Shown: positions 16,839 to 25,575 of the stretch, one piece after another | Position numbering within the stretch: position 1 is the stretch's first letter | Layout of the letters: every line of letters starts with the position of its first letter | From: Verrucomicrobia bacterium S94 | GTDB taxonomy: Bacteria; Verrucomicrobiota; Kiritimatiellia; Kiritimatiellales; Pontiellaceae | Assembly (NCBI GenBank): GCA_004299845.1 | Contig: CP036201.1 | Span: 2,542,001 to 2,606,000, forward strand | Direction of reading: 5' to 3' | DNA length: 64,000 nt | Made by a program: the position numbers and the translations under genes | The notes under the pieces: generated by a model | Seen by the model: the letters and a program-made list of their open reading frames with translations, nothing else | Database searches by the model: none | Told to the model about the DNA's origin: nothing

Positions 16839-17543
16839 TTATTCCGGCTCGTTCACATGAGTCCGTTCATGTGAAATATGCAGTGCTATGAGCCGGGCCA
16901 CAATGACCGCCAGAAAAACCTGACCGATAACCGCCTCCATCATCGCATAGGACTGTGCAAGCGGCGTCTGTGGCGTAATATCGCCGTAGCCGAGCGTGGT
17001 CAGGGTGGTAAAACTGAAATAAACCGCCCAGAAACTGTTTACAGAACTATACGACAACCAGGCTTCAGGCACATTGAATGACACCGGATTATGGATAAAA
17101 AATCCGGTGTACACAAAGGACCAGATTACCCCCATCAGAAAGTAGGCGGAGACAGCCCCGTAAATTTTATCCCCGGTGACCGCATCATTCATCAGGACAA
17201 ACCGCATGATGCTGAAGAAGACGAGCACAAAATAAATCACCTTGAACCCGACAACGGCCAGCAGAAATCCGTTGGTCTCGCCCGTATTTACCAGCTCAAC
17301 GCCGCTCAGCACCATATTGACGAGCGTCAGCAGTGTCATACCCACAAAAAACTTCCGCGTATTGGAAACCGCACGGAGACAGGACAGAAGAACCACAATA
17401 CCGAGCCAGCCTAAAACCTGATCAACCAGAACCCGATTATCTCCCGCCAGCGGCATAATAAAAAACATGGCCACCATAGTGGAGAGAAATAAACTGAAAC
17501 GCCCCTTCAGAAACGCCTCAAGAACCGGGCGGGTATGCATCAT
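16839..17543 (-). CDS. Two-pore-helix type potassium channel family protein
   Basis: The 234-residue membrane protein has about six hydrophobic segments and a pore sequence TTLTTLGYGDITPQTPLAQ near residue 185, equivalent to the TxGYG selectivity filter of K+ channels. The first four helices are not a recognisable voltage sensor with regular Arg spacing. No cytoplasmic RCK/TrkA_N domain is attached. Its ATG overlaps the stop of the upstream NodT-type gene (ATGA), so the two are probably translated together, an unusual pairing of an efflux lipoprotein with an ion channel. Confidence 0.85.
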   Translation of the reverse strand: MMHTRPVLEAFLKGRFSLFLSTMVAMFFIMPLAGDNRVLVDQVLGWLGIVVLLSCLRAVSNTRKFFVGMTLLTLVNMVLSGVELVNTGETNGFLLAVVGFKVIYFVLVFFSIMRFVLMNDAVTGDKIYGAVSAYFLMGVIWSFVYTGFFIHNPVSFNVPEAWLSYSSVNSFWAVYFSFTTLTTLGYGDITPQTPLAQSYAMMEAVIGQVFLAVIVARLIALHISHERTHVNEPE

Positions 17544-18973
17544 TCAGCCGCCTCGTCCGGAAGGGCCCATCCACCGCCGAGCGATTTATAAACCCCGACC
17601 AGATAAGAACTGACCATTCCTCTGCTCAACGCCAGCTGATCCTGCTGTTCCAGCAGAGCCTGCTCCATGTTCAGCACATTCTGAAAATCCGTCAGTCCCG
17701 AAGTATACAGTTCTCTCACCAGCTCAACCGATTTTTCCGCCGATTCCGCCGCCACTTCCAAAGACTCGATCCGGTCTTTTTCATAGGCATAGGCCGACAT
17801 GTTATCTTCGACCTCTTCCAGTGCCAGCAGCAACGTCTGCTCATACGTGTGCAGCGCCGCACGGGTTCCGGCTTTTTCAGCATCCACCTGACTGCGGATA
17901 CGACGGCCGTTGAAAATGCTCCATTTCAATTGAGGCCCGAAACTGTAGTAAGTATTCGCTCCACTGAAAAGATCGCCCCCTGAGGATTCCACAGCCAGCG
18001 TGCCCGGCAGCGTCAGCGTCGGATACAGCTCCGCCTTAGTCGCTCCGATCAGCGCATGCTGAGCGGCCAGCTCGCGCTCAGCCCGGCGGACATCCGGCCG
18101 CTGGCGCAGAAGATCCGCCGGCACACCAGCCATCAGTTCCTCCGGAGGAACAGGAATCGGCTTACGCACCCCCAATTCCTTTTCAAGCGCATAAGGCATT
18201 TCGCCCACCAGTACACTGAGTCGGTTGATCGCGACCACCAGTTCCTGCCGCAATGACGGAATTGCTGATTGGGTACGGAAAAAATTCAACTGCGACTGCG
18301 ACACATCAAGCGCCGGAACAAGTCCGGAGTCAAAACGGTTCCTGGTCAGTTTCAGCGTTTCACCCTGAGCTTTCAGGTTGTTTTCCGCCAAATGAATACG
18401 CTCCTGCAACGTACGGACGTTTATATAGTTCTGCGCAATATCAGCATAAAGAACGACGAGAATATCCCGGTAGTTTTCCACCTGCGCCTGCAGCGATGCA
18501 TCAGCCGATTCAACCGACCGGCGCACCCGGCCCCAGAGATCGAGCTCCCACGCCATGGAAAGAGAAGCGTCATAAAGCTCTCCCTTCCGGTCAACGGCTC
18601 CGCCAAACGTATTGTCCCTGGTCAGCTGATAACTGCTGGCAGAAGCGCCGGCCATGATTTCCGGCCACCAGAGGCCGGCATTGACACCGCGCAACGCGGC
18701 CGCCTGCTCAATCCGGGCCGCAGCAGTCTTCAGATCGTAGTTTTTCGTAGCAGCACGTTCGATCAGAGCGTTGAGTGTGGGATCATTGAACGCCGTCCAC
18801 CAGCTCTGAAGATCCGGCTTTCCGCTCTTGAATTCATCCTGGACGGCATCGTGCCAGGCATCGGGCGTGGATTCCTCGGGCATTTCATAATCCGGGCCCA
18901 CAGAAGGCAGGGAGGAACAGCCGCTGAGCAGAGCCAGACCGGCAATGGAATACAGAAACCAACGAAACTTCAT
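17540..18973 (-). CDS. RND efflux outer-membrane lipoprotein, NodT/OprM family
   Basis: A 477-residue TolC-like channel. The start MKFRWFLYSIAGLALLSGCSSLP is a lipoprotein signal (LSGC). Family features follow: VGPDYEMPEESTPDAWH, WWTAFNDPTLNALIERA, the coiled-coil helices AQVENYRDILVVLYADIAQ, and the DVSQSQLNFFRTQSAIP and LYTSGLTDFQNVLNMEQALLEQQDQLA repeat sequences. Such proteins form the outer-membrane exit for RND pumps. No RND pump or adaptor gene is next to it here. AAGGGAGTTCC precedes the ATG and the K+ channel gene overlaps its stop. Confidence 0.93.
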   Translation of the reverse strand: MKFRWFLYSIAGLALLSGCSSLPSVGPDYEMPEESTPDAWHDAVQDEFKSGKPDLQSWWTAFNDPTLNALIERAATKNYDLKTAAARIEQAAALRGVNAGLWWPEIMAGASASSYQLTRDNTFGGAVDRKGELYDASLSMAWELDLWGRVRRSVESADASLQAQVENYRDILVVLYADIAQNYINVRTLQERIHLAENNLKAQGETLKLTRNRFDSGLVPALDVSQSQLNFFRTQSAIPSLRQELVVAINRLSVLVGEMPYALEKELGVRKPIPVPPEELMAGVPADLLRQRPDVRRAERELAAQHALIGATKAELYPTLTLPGTLAVESSGGDLFSGANTYYSFGPQLKWSIFNGRRIRSQVDAEKAGTRAALHTYEQTLLLALEEVEDNMSAYAYEKDRIESLEVAAESAEKSVELVRELYTSGLTDFQNVLNMEQALLEQQDQLALSRGMVSSYLVGVYKSLGGGWALPDEAAE

Positions 18974-19039
18974 GGAGGAACTCCCTTATTAGAGTGATCA
19001 TTAATTGAGGGTATATGATAGAAACCCCATCTCTGTAAG

Positions 19040-20245
19040 TCAAACGCCGAAACGGGATCCGGCCTGCCCGTTTCCGGGAAAGACCGGAATGATGAAACGA
19101 ACCGCACCAAACAGCAGCAGGGCCAGCAGCATACCGTAAACATCAACCATCCAGTCACTGCATCCCGGCGTCCGGTCCATGGTGAGATACTGCAGCGATT
19201 CCGATATCGCGGCAAAAAGCAGAATATCAAAGGCCACCTTCAGCACATATCCCCGGCCCTGCCCCTCCAGTGCAGCCGAGCAATAGACCAGAAAACAGAG
19301 TGATGCAAAGAGTACAAAATGGCCGATGCGATGCACCTGTTCCACGGCTTCAATCATGCCGTCGACGGCCGAGGTTTCCTTTTCAAAAACCACGGATCCG
19401 GATGCGGATTTTTCCGGTGACTTCGCTTTCGGAACTTCCGCTTTTTTCGAAGGAGCCTTCTGCTCCCGGACCTGCAGACGTTTCTGCAGCTGTTCCAGCC
19501 GTTCCTTCACACCGTCGACCGGCTTCTGAATCCAGACGGTCGGCACCAGCGTACCGAAGAGAATGGCAATAACATTCAGCAGAATCAGAATGCGCAGTTT
19601 CCGGTGGTCCAGCCGGCAGCGCCGGAAATAGAGAACCCCCATCCACAGCCACGCCACCATAAATACCAGACGCATGGGAAGACAGGATGGCTTTACCTCA
19701 ACCGGTACGGCAACAACCTGATCAAACCATGCCGTCCCTGATTTCCCGATCTGTTGCAGCACAACCTCTACCGTGGCCGCCTCGGGAAAGATTTCAAACT
19801 CCTGCTGCTGAAAGGTCCACGGCACGGTTCCCTCTTCATCGAGAAGACCATGTGTTCCCGGAATCCATTTGCCTTTTGCATCGCGCTGAATCAGCAGCAG
19901 TCGTGCACTGCTCCACCGGTATTTGCCACGCACCACATCCTCCGTCCGGATTCGACCCTGCAGGCGAATTTTTGATACCGTCGGATTTTCCAGTATCCGG
20001 AAACGCACCTCCGCAGTTTTGCCCCCTTTCGGAACCAGCAGGCGGTAAAGGCCGTTGGTTTGGACCACATCACCACGCATTCGCCATGCGTCTCCGAGCT
20101 TCGGCATCTCCAGCAACGGTTCGCCCAGCGGTCGATAGCAGTCGTAGCTGCCCCAGAACAGCAAAGTGATCCCCAGCATCAGTAACGCCGGAAGCCGCAG
20201 TTTAAGCTTTTTCAGTCCGTCTGTCTGCACTCCGCCAAATTCCAT
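19040..20245 (-). CDS. VanZ-like membrane protein with inserted coiled coil (paralogue 1)
   Basis: A 401-residue protein: one N-terminal membrane helix (LPALLMLGITLLFWG), an extracytoplasmic beta-rich region of about 150 residues (GIRTEDVVRGKYRWSSARL-type), then membrane helices that contain a VanZ-like core (HRIGHFVLFASLCFLVYC, DILLFAAISESLQYLTMDRTPGCSDWMVDVYG). Between them lies a charged Lys/Glu-rich segment around residue 270 (VKERLEQLQKRLQVREQK). VanZ-type proteins affect glycopeptide susceptibility in some bacteria, but this family is mostly uncharacterised. It starts inside the end of the upstream paralogue (34 bp overlap). Confidence 0.8.
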   Translation of the reverse strand: MEFGGVQTDGLKKLKLRLPALLMLGITLLFWGSYDCYRPLGEPLLEMPKLGDAWRMRGDVVQTNGLYRLLVPKGGKTAEVRFRILENPTVSKIRLQGRIRTEDVVRGKYRWSSARLLLIQRDAKGKWIPGTHGLLDEEGTVPWTFQQQEFEIFPEAATVEVVLQQIGKSGTAWFDQVVAVPVEVKPSCLPMRLVFMVAWLWMGVLYFRRCRLDHRKLRILILLNVIAILFGTLVPTVWIQKPVDGVKERLEQLQKRLQVREQKAPSKKAEVPKAKSPEKSASGSVVFEKETSAVDGMIEAVEQVHRIGHFVLFASLCFLVYCSAALEGQGRGYVLKVAFDILLFAAISESLQYLTMDRTPGCSDWMVDVYGMLLALLLFGAVRFIIPVFPGNGQAGSRFGV

Positions 20246-21318
20246 ACTTTTTTAACCCCCATAAACAACAGCATCGCAGCCAGCATCCCGTATGCATTGC
20301 AGAGCATGTCCTGAATATCGACGGTGCGTTCGACCGCAAAATACTGAAGAGACTCGGTCACCGCACCGAACAGCAGAATATCGAGCCCGGCCCTCGGATA
20401 AAACCGGTATTCCCTACGCTCCAGTGCTCCGGAAAGAAACGTTAAAAACGACAGCGATCCGAAAAAAAGAAAATGGCCGGCAGAACGCCCGATAATGTAT
20501 TTGAAATGATCCAGCAGACCGCCTCCCAGCCCGGCACTCACCAGCTCATATGCCGGCGAAACAGCCGGAACCGCCTGCATTTCGAGCAGAGAAAACCAGC
20601 GCAGAAATCCCGGCCCGTACTGGAACCAGCGTGTCGGCAGCATCACTCCGATAATAATCACCAGCGCATTAAGTAGAAGCAGGTGCCGCAGCGGCCGCTC
20701 ATGAAGACGGCAGATCCGGTAATAAAGCATGCCGAGTAGACACCAGGTCAGAATGAATCCCCAGCGGATAAAAGGATAGAATCCGCTCCACTGTACCGGA
20801 ACCGCCCGGATTGAATCGAACGAAGCCGTGCCCACCGAACCGTGACGCGACAGCACCACCTGTGCGGAAACCGCATCGCTCTCCAGAATGTAGTCCTGAA
20901 TAAAAAAAGAGCGCTTAAGAGTGCCAACGGCCGACATCCGGTGCCAGCTTCCGCGTAAAATCCGCTCGTCGGCCAGCTTCTGATCCAGCCGCAGCGCTAC
21001 AGTATGCCCCGCATGAATATCCGGAACCGGAGCCGCCTGCAGATAGCCGCTCAGACGGATGATTTCATAGCGGGATACATTACCCAGATCAAAGATCACT
21101 TCCGGATGGTCGCCTGCGGCATGCTGATTGATCTGAATAACGCCATCCGATGCGGAGCAATCACCATGAACAAAATCAGCTTCAGCCAGCGACGGATAGT
21201 CAAGCAACGGCTCGGCGGACGGGCGGCAGGGATCAACCGCAGGCCAGATAAACAAAGTGGCTGCCAGCATGATCAACGCAGGCAGCCGTTTTTTCAGTTG
21301 GTTCATTCCTTCATCCAT
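20212..21318 (-). CDS. VanZ-like membrane protein (paralogue 2)
   Basis: A 368-residue protein with the same plan as its downstream neighbour: N-terminal helix LKKRLPALIMLAATLFIWP, a soluble domain, then the VanZ-type helices (IIGRSAGHFLFFGSLSFLTF, DILLFGAVTESLQYFAVERTVDIQDMLCNAYG). The two genes share PSAEPLLDYPSLAEA/PLGEPLLEMPKLGDA and the ending motifs, so they arose by tandem duplication; this copy lacks the Lys/Glu insertion. The start is uncertain: ATG 21318 or ATG 21306, where GAAGGA is too close to be ideal. cydB ends 40 bp upstream, so read-through from cydAB is possible. Confidence 0.78.
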   Translation of the reverse strand: MDEGMNQLKKRLPALIMLAATLFIWPAVDPCRPSAEPLLDYPSLAEADFVHGDCSASDGVIQINQHAAGDHPEVIFDLGNVSRYEIIRLSGYLQAAPVPDIHAGHTVALRLDQKLADERILRGSWHRMSAVGTLKRSFFIQDYILESDAVSAQVVLSRHGSVGTASFDSIRAVPVQWSGFYPFIRWGFILTWCLLGMLYYRICRLHERPLRHLLLLNALVIIIGVMLPTRWFQYGPGFLRWFSLLEMQAVPAVSPAYELVSAGLGGGLLDHFKYIIGRSAGHFLFFGSLSFLTFLSGALERREYRFYPRAGLDILLFGAVTESLQYFAVERTVDIQDMLCNAYGMLAAMLLFMGVKKVWNLAECRQTD

Positions 21319-21357
21319 CGACCGGAAAACATACCACCGGCAGAACGGATGCCGAAC

Positions 21358-22359
21358 CTAATCTTTGTGGACTTTAACCTTATCACGGAAGACGCGATGA
21401 ATGAACCAGGTGTAGCCCAGTACAAGCGGCATACCGATGAGGGCAATACCCAGCATCCACCCCAGAGTGCGCATCGAGGAGGAGGAATTGAAAACGGTAA
21501 GGCCCCAGTCCGGCTCGTTGGTACACGGGACAATATTCGGGAAAAGCGCCGCCGCAACGGACAGCATAACCAGTGCAATCGTGGCCGATGAAGAAAGGAA
21601 TGCCGCCACTGCTTTGCCTTTTTTATTGAAGGCAAAAGCCAGAAAATTGGTCACAAGCGCCAGCACAACCAGCATCATACAAATAACTTTATAATCCCCG
21701 CTGATGCAGAACTTCACCCCATAGGCCAGCGTCGGCATAAAAGCGAACAGGAATGCATACCAGGCTTTCTGCGCCCACTTTCCGGCTTTTTCGGCGGTTT
21801 CACCTTCGAGCTTCATCGTCAGATAGAGCGCGCCGTGGTGTGCAAACATAGCCAGACCGACAATACCGCAGAACAGTGCAAACGGGTTCAGCAACGCAAA
21901 AAATCCGCCGGTATAATCGCCGATGGCGTTGAGTTCCAATCCCTGAAGAATGTTGCCAATGGCAACGCCGTAGAGAATGGTCGGTAGTACTGAACCGAAC
22001 GCAAAGGCGCCGTCCCACGCCTTAACCCATTTTTCAGATTCAATCTTATTGCGGAATTCGATCGCAACCGCGCGGAAGATCAGCCCGAGCAGCACCAGCA
22101 TCATCGCCAGATAAAAACCGCTGAATACGGTGGCATAGACCGGCGGAAACGCTGCGAACAGTGCTCCGCCTGCGGTCAGCAGCCAAACTTCGTTGCCGTC
22201 CCAGAACGGTTCGATGGAATGAATAAACGCAGTGCGCTCGCCTTTCTTCCGGGCAAAGAGATGCCAGAAACCGACGCCCAGATCAAATCCGTCGAGAATC
22301 GAATAGCCGATAACGAGAATACCGATAAGCAGGAACCAGACAATTTGCAGTGCTTCCAT
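21358..22359 (-). CDS. cydB: Cytochrome bd quinol oxidase subunit II
   Basis: A 333-residue polytopic subunit starting MEALQIVWFLLIGILVIGYSILDGFDLGVG, then EPFWDGNEVWLLTAGGALFAAFPPVYA, both hallmarks of CydB. With CydA it forms a cytoplasmic-membrane oxidase that reduces oxygen using quinol without proton pumping. Length is near the family norm. GGGGAGG precedes the ATG and cydA ends only 2 bp upstream, so the pair is a tight operon. No cydX is visible between cydB and the VanZ-like genes. Confidence 0.95.
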   Translation of the reverse strand: MEALQIVWFLLIGILVIGYSILDGFDLGVGFWHLFARKKGERTAFIHSIEPFWDGNEVWLLTAGGALFAAFPPVYATVFSGFYLAMMLVLLGLIFRAVAIEFRNKIESEKWVKAWDGAFAFGSVLPTILYGVAIGNILQGLELNAIGDYTGGFFALLNPFALFCGIVGLAMFAHHGALYLTMKLEGETAEKAGKWAQKAWYAFLFAFMPTLAYGVKFCISGDYKVICMMLVVLALVTNFLAFAFNKKGKAVAAFLSSSATIALVMLSVAAALFPNIVPCTNEPDWGLTVFNSSSSMRTLGWMLGIALIGMPLVLGYTWFIHRVFRDKVKVHKD

Positions 22360-22361
22360 AA

Positions 22362-23720
22362 TTATTCAACCTCCCCTTCAAGGGCTTCAACGGATTCGGG
22401 CCCTTTGGCAAACTGGTTTTTCAGCAGATAAATCCAGAGTCCGAAGAGCAGTGCATAGATGATGGAAAACATAATAATCGAGGCCAATACCTGTCCGGCC
22501 GGCACCGATTTGGATACGGCCTCTTTTGTGCGCAGCAGATTATAGACGACCCACGGCTGGCGCCCGACTTCGGCCGCAATCCAACCGACCTCGTTGGCAA
22601 GGAATGGAATCGGAACCGTGAAAGCACAGATTTTTAGATAAAGCCGGTGGTCAAGCAGCTTTTTGTTGAGCCAGAAAATCACCCCGATGAAGGCGACAAA
22701 AGCCATCCACATCCCCATGTAGAACATCAGATGAAATGCCCAGAACGAAATCGCCACCGGCGGACGGTCCTCCTTCGGGAAGTCTTTCAGACCCTGAATT
22801 TCCGTATCAAAACGTCCGCCGACCATCAGACTGACCATACCGGGAATCCGGATGGCAAAATGGTTTTTTTCGGCATCCTGATCCGGCAGGCCGAAAAGCA
22901 TGAGCGGTGCATTCGGTCCGCTTTCCCAGATCCCTTCAAAAGCCGCCAGCTTGGCCGGTTGCGTTTCAGCCACCTGATGACCGTGTTTATGACCTACAAA
23001 CATAGTAATCAGAATGACCATGAAAGCCGGAACAATGGCCGTACGCATGGAGGCACGGAAAAATTCCACATTCCGCTTTTTAACCACCTGCCAGGCCGAC
23101 GTGCCGAGAATAAAAAATACACCGACGGTCAGTGCTCCGGTGATGACGTGGGAATAACGCGGCAGCGTGGATGGATTAAATACCGCCTGCCAGAAGTTGG
23201 TGAGCACCGCTTTCTGAATTTCGATGCCGTTTACCGTTTCAGTGACCACTTCGTAACCGGCCGGCGTCTGCTGCCACGAATTGGCCACCACGATCCAGAA
23301 GGCCGACATGGTTGCACCGAGGGCCACCATAAAACTGGAAAACCAGTACAGCTTCTGCGATACACGTTTCCGTCCGTACAGCAGAATGCCGAGGAAACTC
23401 GATTCCAGGAAAAAGGCGAACACGCCCTCCGCCGCCAGCGGAGCCCCGAAAATATCACCGACAAAGCGGGAATAACCCGCCCAGTTGGTGCCGAACTGGA
23501 ATTCCATTACAATACCGGTTGCCACTCCAATGATAAACGAAATCGCAAACACCTTCGTCCAGAAATGGGCCAGCTGCCGGAAAAGCGGATTTCCGTTTTC
23601 CTGATAGCGCGTGTTGTACATAAAGATCATCCAGCCCAGACCGATGGTCAGCGGCGGGAAGATATAGTGGAACATGATCGTCAGCGCGAACTGTATGCGC
23701 GCAAGTAACACTGCATCCAT
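22362..23720 (-). CDS. cydA: Cytochrome bd quinol oxidase subunit I (short Q-loop)
   Basis: A 452-residue CydA: MDAVLLARIQFALTIMFHYIFPP with the N-terminal His heme ligand, then GVATGIVMEFQFGTNWAGYSRFVGDIFGAPLAAEG, HVITGALTVGVFFILGTSAW and the quinol-loop region FGLPDQDAEKNHFAIRIP. The loop is short, as in cyanide-insensitive oxidase types. GGAGAGTTGA precedes the ATG. The 257 bp upstream contain an FNR-like site (23825-23838) inside a larger palindrome, suggesting oxygen control. CydA is the oxygen-reducing subunit and gives the cell a high-affinity oxidase besides the cbb3-type one. Confidence 0.96.
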   Translation of the reverse strand: MDAVLLARIQFALTIMFHYIFPPLTIGLGWMIFMYNTRYQENGNPLFRQLAHFWTKVFAISFIIGVATGIVMEFQFGTNWAGYSRFVGDIFGAPLAAEGVFAFFLESSFLGILLYGRKRVSQKLYWFSSFMVALGATMSAFWIVVANSWQQTPAGYEVVTETVNGIEIQKAVLTNFWQAVFNPSTLPRYSHVITGALTVGVFFILGTSAWQVVKKRNVEFFRASMRTAIVPAFMVILITMFVGHKHGHQVAETQPAKLAAFEGIWESGPNAPLMLFGLPDQDAEKNHFAIRIPGMVSLMVGGRFDTEIQGLKDFPKEDRPPVAISFWAFHLMFYMGMWMAFVAFIGVIFWLNKKLLDHRLYLKICAFTVPIPFLANEVGWIAAEVGRQPWVVYNLLRTKEAVSKSVPAGQVLASIIMFSIIYALLFGLWIYLLKNQFAKGPESVEALEGEVE

Positions 23721-23824
23721 TCAACTCTCCAGTTTCGGTGAAAATTTTAAAACAGGTATATGCTTGTACATGAATTGAAGCTACATGGATACATTGAGCA
23801 TTTCGGCAATTCAATACCTATTTA

Positions 23825-23838
23825 TCGATAAATATCAA
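23825..23838 (-). promoter_or_regulatory. FNR/CRP-family-like site upstream of cydA
   Basis: On the minus strand the bases read TTGATATTTATCGA, nine of the ten defined positions of the FNR consensus TTGAT-N4-ATCAA. It overlaps a perfect 16-bp palindrome TATTTATCGATAAATA at 23819-23834. It lies about 105 bp before the cydA start codon. No gene lies between 23721 and 23977. Confidence 0.5.
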
Positions 23839-23977
23839 ACCATTAAAGTGATCATGTTTTACTTGTTTTTATTTGCCGGCACAGAGCGCCAAAACAGGAA
23901 TACCCGTCCGGCCGGCACTTGTATTTAAAGATAGAATACAACTGAATACCCTGACATCAACCGAAACATCCGATTGA

Positions 23978-24838
23978 TCAAAGACTTGAACCGCGCCAGT
24001 GCAGCTTCTGGGCAAGGACCGAAAAATAGCTGTGATTTTCGAGCTGAAGAAACCGTACACCGTACTCACTGCGCCGGATTTCGATCCGTCCGCCCTGCTC
24101 CATCAGAAACTCATCCTGTCCGTCAATCGAAAGAATCAGCTCTTTCACCGCCTTGACCACCCGGATTTCAATGCAGCTGGTATTCGGCACCACCAACGGC
24201 CGGGAACTGAGCGTATGCGGACAGATAACATTGATACCGAAACCGCATACTCCGGGATGCAGAATCGGCCCGCCCGCCGAGAGTGAATGCGCGGTACTGC
24301 CGGTAGGCGTCGAAACAATCATGCCATCGCACATAAACGAGCTCACATCTTCTCCATCGATGACCAGATTGAAGGTATTGATGCGCGACGACGCGCCCCA
24401 GCCCAGAACAATATCGTTCAGCGAACGCTGCTCGCCGATCAATTCCCCGTTCCGGAAAACCCGGCATTCCGCCACATCGCGCACAGAAACGTTGTAAGTC
24501 CCGTTTTTTATGGCTTCCAGAGCCGGCCGGATTTCCGAATCACTCACGCTGGTAAGAAACCCCAGACTACCGAGATTCACCCCCATAATCGGCACGCCGG
24601 AACCGTGCAGCGCAAGTGCCGTGTAAAGCACAGTACCATCACCGCCCAGCGCAAGTGCCACATCAACCTCACGCCCGAATTCAGATGCCGGAAGCAGTCC
24701 GGCTCCCAGCGCTTCCGCCATTTCCGGCTTCTCCGCAAAAAGCTGAAAGTCAAACGCCGCAGCGAGATCCCGCAGTTCATTCAGCACATGCGCCGCACGC
24801 GGGCGCTTCGTATTTACAATAACACCGATTTTTTTCAC
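23978..24838 (-). CDS. nadK: NAD kinase
   Basis: About 286 residues with the NadK signatures: VDVALALGGDGTVLYTAL (the GGDGT ATP site), GVNLGSLGFLTSV, the EQRSLNDIVLGWG and CDGMIVSTPTGSTAHSLSAGGPI stretches. It phosphorylates NAD to NADP in the cytoplasm. The likely start is the GTG at 24838, giving the usual (V/M)KKIGVIVN beginning; a TTG at 24874 would add 12 residues with no family support. No clear ribosome site is seen for either. The 184 bp upstream, to 25022, hold no gene I can support. Confidence 0.92.
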   Translation of the reverse strand: MKKIGVIVNTKRPRAAHVLNELRDLAAAFDFQLFAEKPEMAEALGAGLLPASEFGREVDVALALGGDGTVLYTALALHGSGVPIMGVNLGSLGFLTSVSDSEIRPALEAIKNGTYNVSVRDVAECRVFRNGELIGEQRSLNDIVLGWGASSRINTFNLVIDGEDVSSFMCDGMIVSTPTGSTAHSLSAGGPILHPGVCGFGINVICPHTLSSRPLVVPNTSCIEIRVVKAVKELILSIDGQDEFLMEQGGRIEIRRSEYGVRFLQLENHSYFSVLAQKLHWRGSSL

Positions 24839-25022
24839 GATTCCGAATGTAGCTGTTTCAAAACGCCGGCGCAATCGCCGAAACGGATGCTTCGAACCTT
24901 CGGAACGTTACGCGAAAGCAATCACCGGTCGTGCTCCTCCGCGACGGACTTACACAATACCGATCTGAAACGGATGATCCGCCTCCGCAGAATAATTGAA
25001 AACACTGGCCCGATACCGAAAT

Positions 25023-25355
25023 TCAGATGGAAAATCCGTCGAACAGCAGAATCACAAAAGTCAGCAGACAGACACCGCAGAGGGCAAAGGAAAAAAACGG
25101 CAGCGGAGACCCGTCAATCTTTCGACGGCCCATTTTTGAAAAAACAGATAATGCGGCCAGCACAAAAGTCAGTAGCAGAACCGTCAGAAAAGCAACTTTG
25201 TTCTTCCCGGCATGCTCCACCCGGCTTCCCGCCGGTCCCACCAGCGGGAGAATCATACAGAGAAAAAAGAAGGAAAGTCCCGAGGCAACCGCGAGCCCGG
25301 TACCGACGGCCGGTCTGAACATCACATCGTTTTCGTATTTCTGATCCTGATCCAT
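25023..25355 (-). CDS. Small membrane protein of unknown function
   Basis: A 110-residue protein with three hydrophobic segments: TGLAVASGLSFFFLCMILPLVG near residue 20, VAFLTVLLLTFVLAALSVFS near residue 55 and the C-terminal FALCGVCLLTFVILLFDGFSI. The N-terminus is polar (MDQDQKYENDVMF). I recognise no family. A TTCCA-N5-TGGAA palindrome ends 9 bp before its ATG, so the element takes up the place of an ordinary ribosome site. Coding status is supported by the membrane-like hydrophobic pattern, not by homology. Confidence 0.55.
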   Translation of the reverse strand: MDQDQKYENDVMFRPAVGTGLAVASGLSFFFLCMILPLVGPAGSRVEHAGKNKVAFLTVLLLTFVLAALSVFSKMGRRKIDGSPLPFFSFALCGVCLLTFVILLFDGFSI

Positions 25356-25363
25356 ACTGCTGT

Positions 25364-25378
25364 TTCCAAGGGTTGGAA
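25364..25378. repeat. TTCCA-N5-TGGAA intergenic palindrome, copy 5
   Basis: TTCCAAGGGTTGGAA, exact half-sites, between the small membrane protein gene (start 25355) and the plus-strand vWA gene (start 25576). Confidence 0.8.
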
Positions 25379-25575
25379 TTTAAGAGCCTGAATTTATAGG
25401 CCGATTTCCCCGCTGTTGGAAGCAAAAAGCGGTTTCAGACCTCCCGGATACCCTATCCTTTCCACTTTCCCTTACGTCAGCGTTTTTACCAATCTCATCG
25501 ATTGCTTTGACTTTCCGGGAGGGGTTTGCATAAACTTTTGCGGTTGGTTAACTCGGTGTGTTGAGCAAGGGGCCT

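Noticed and set aside
24875-25022. Possible tRNA suggested by a TTCGAA-containing stretch
   Set aside because: The bases do not form a cloverleaf with an acceptor stem and anticodon loop at the right distances. No tRNA was found elsewhere in the window.
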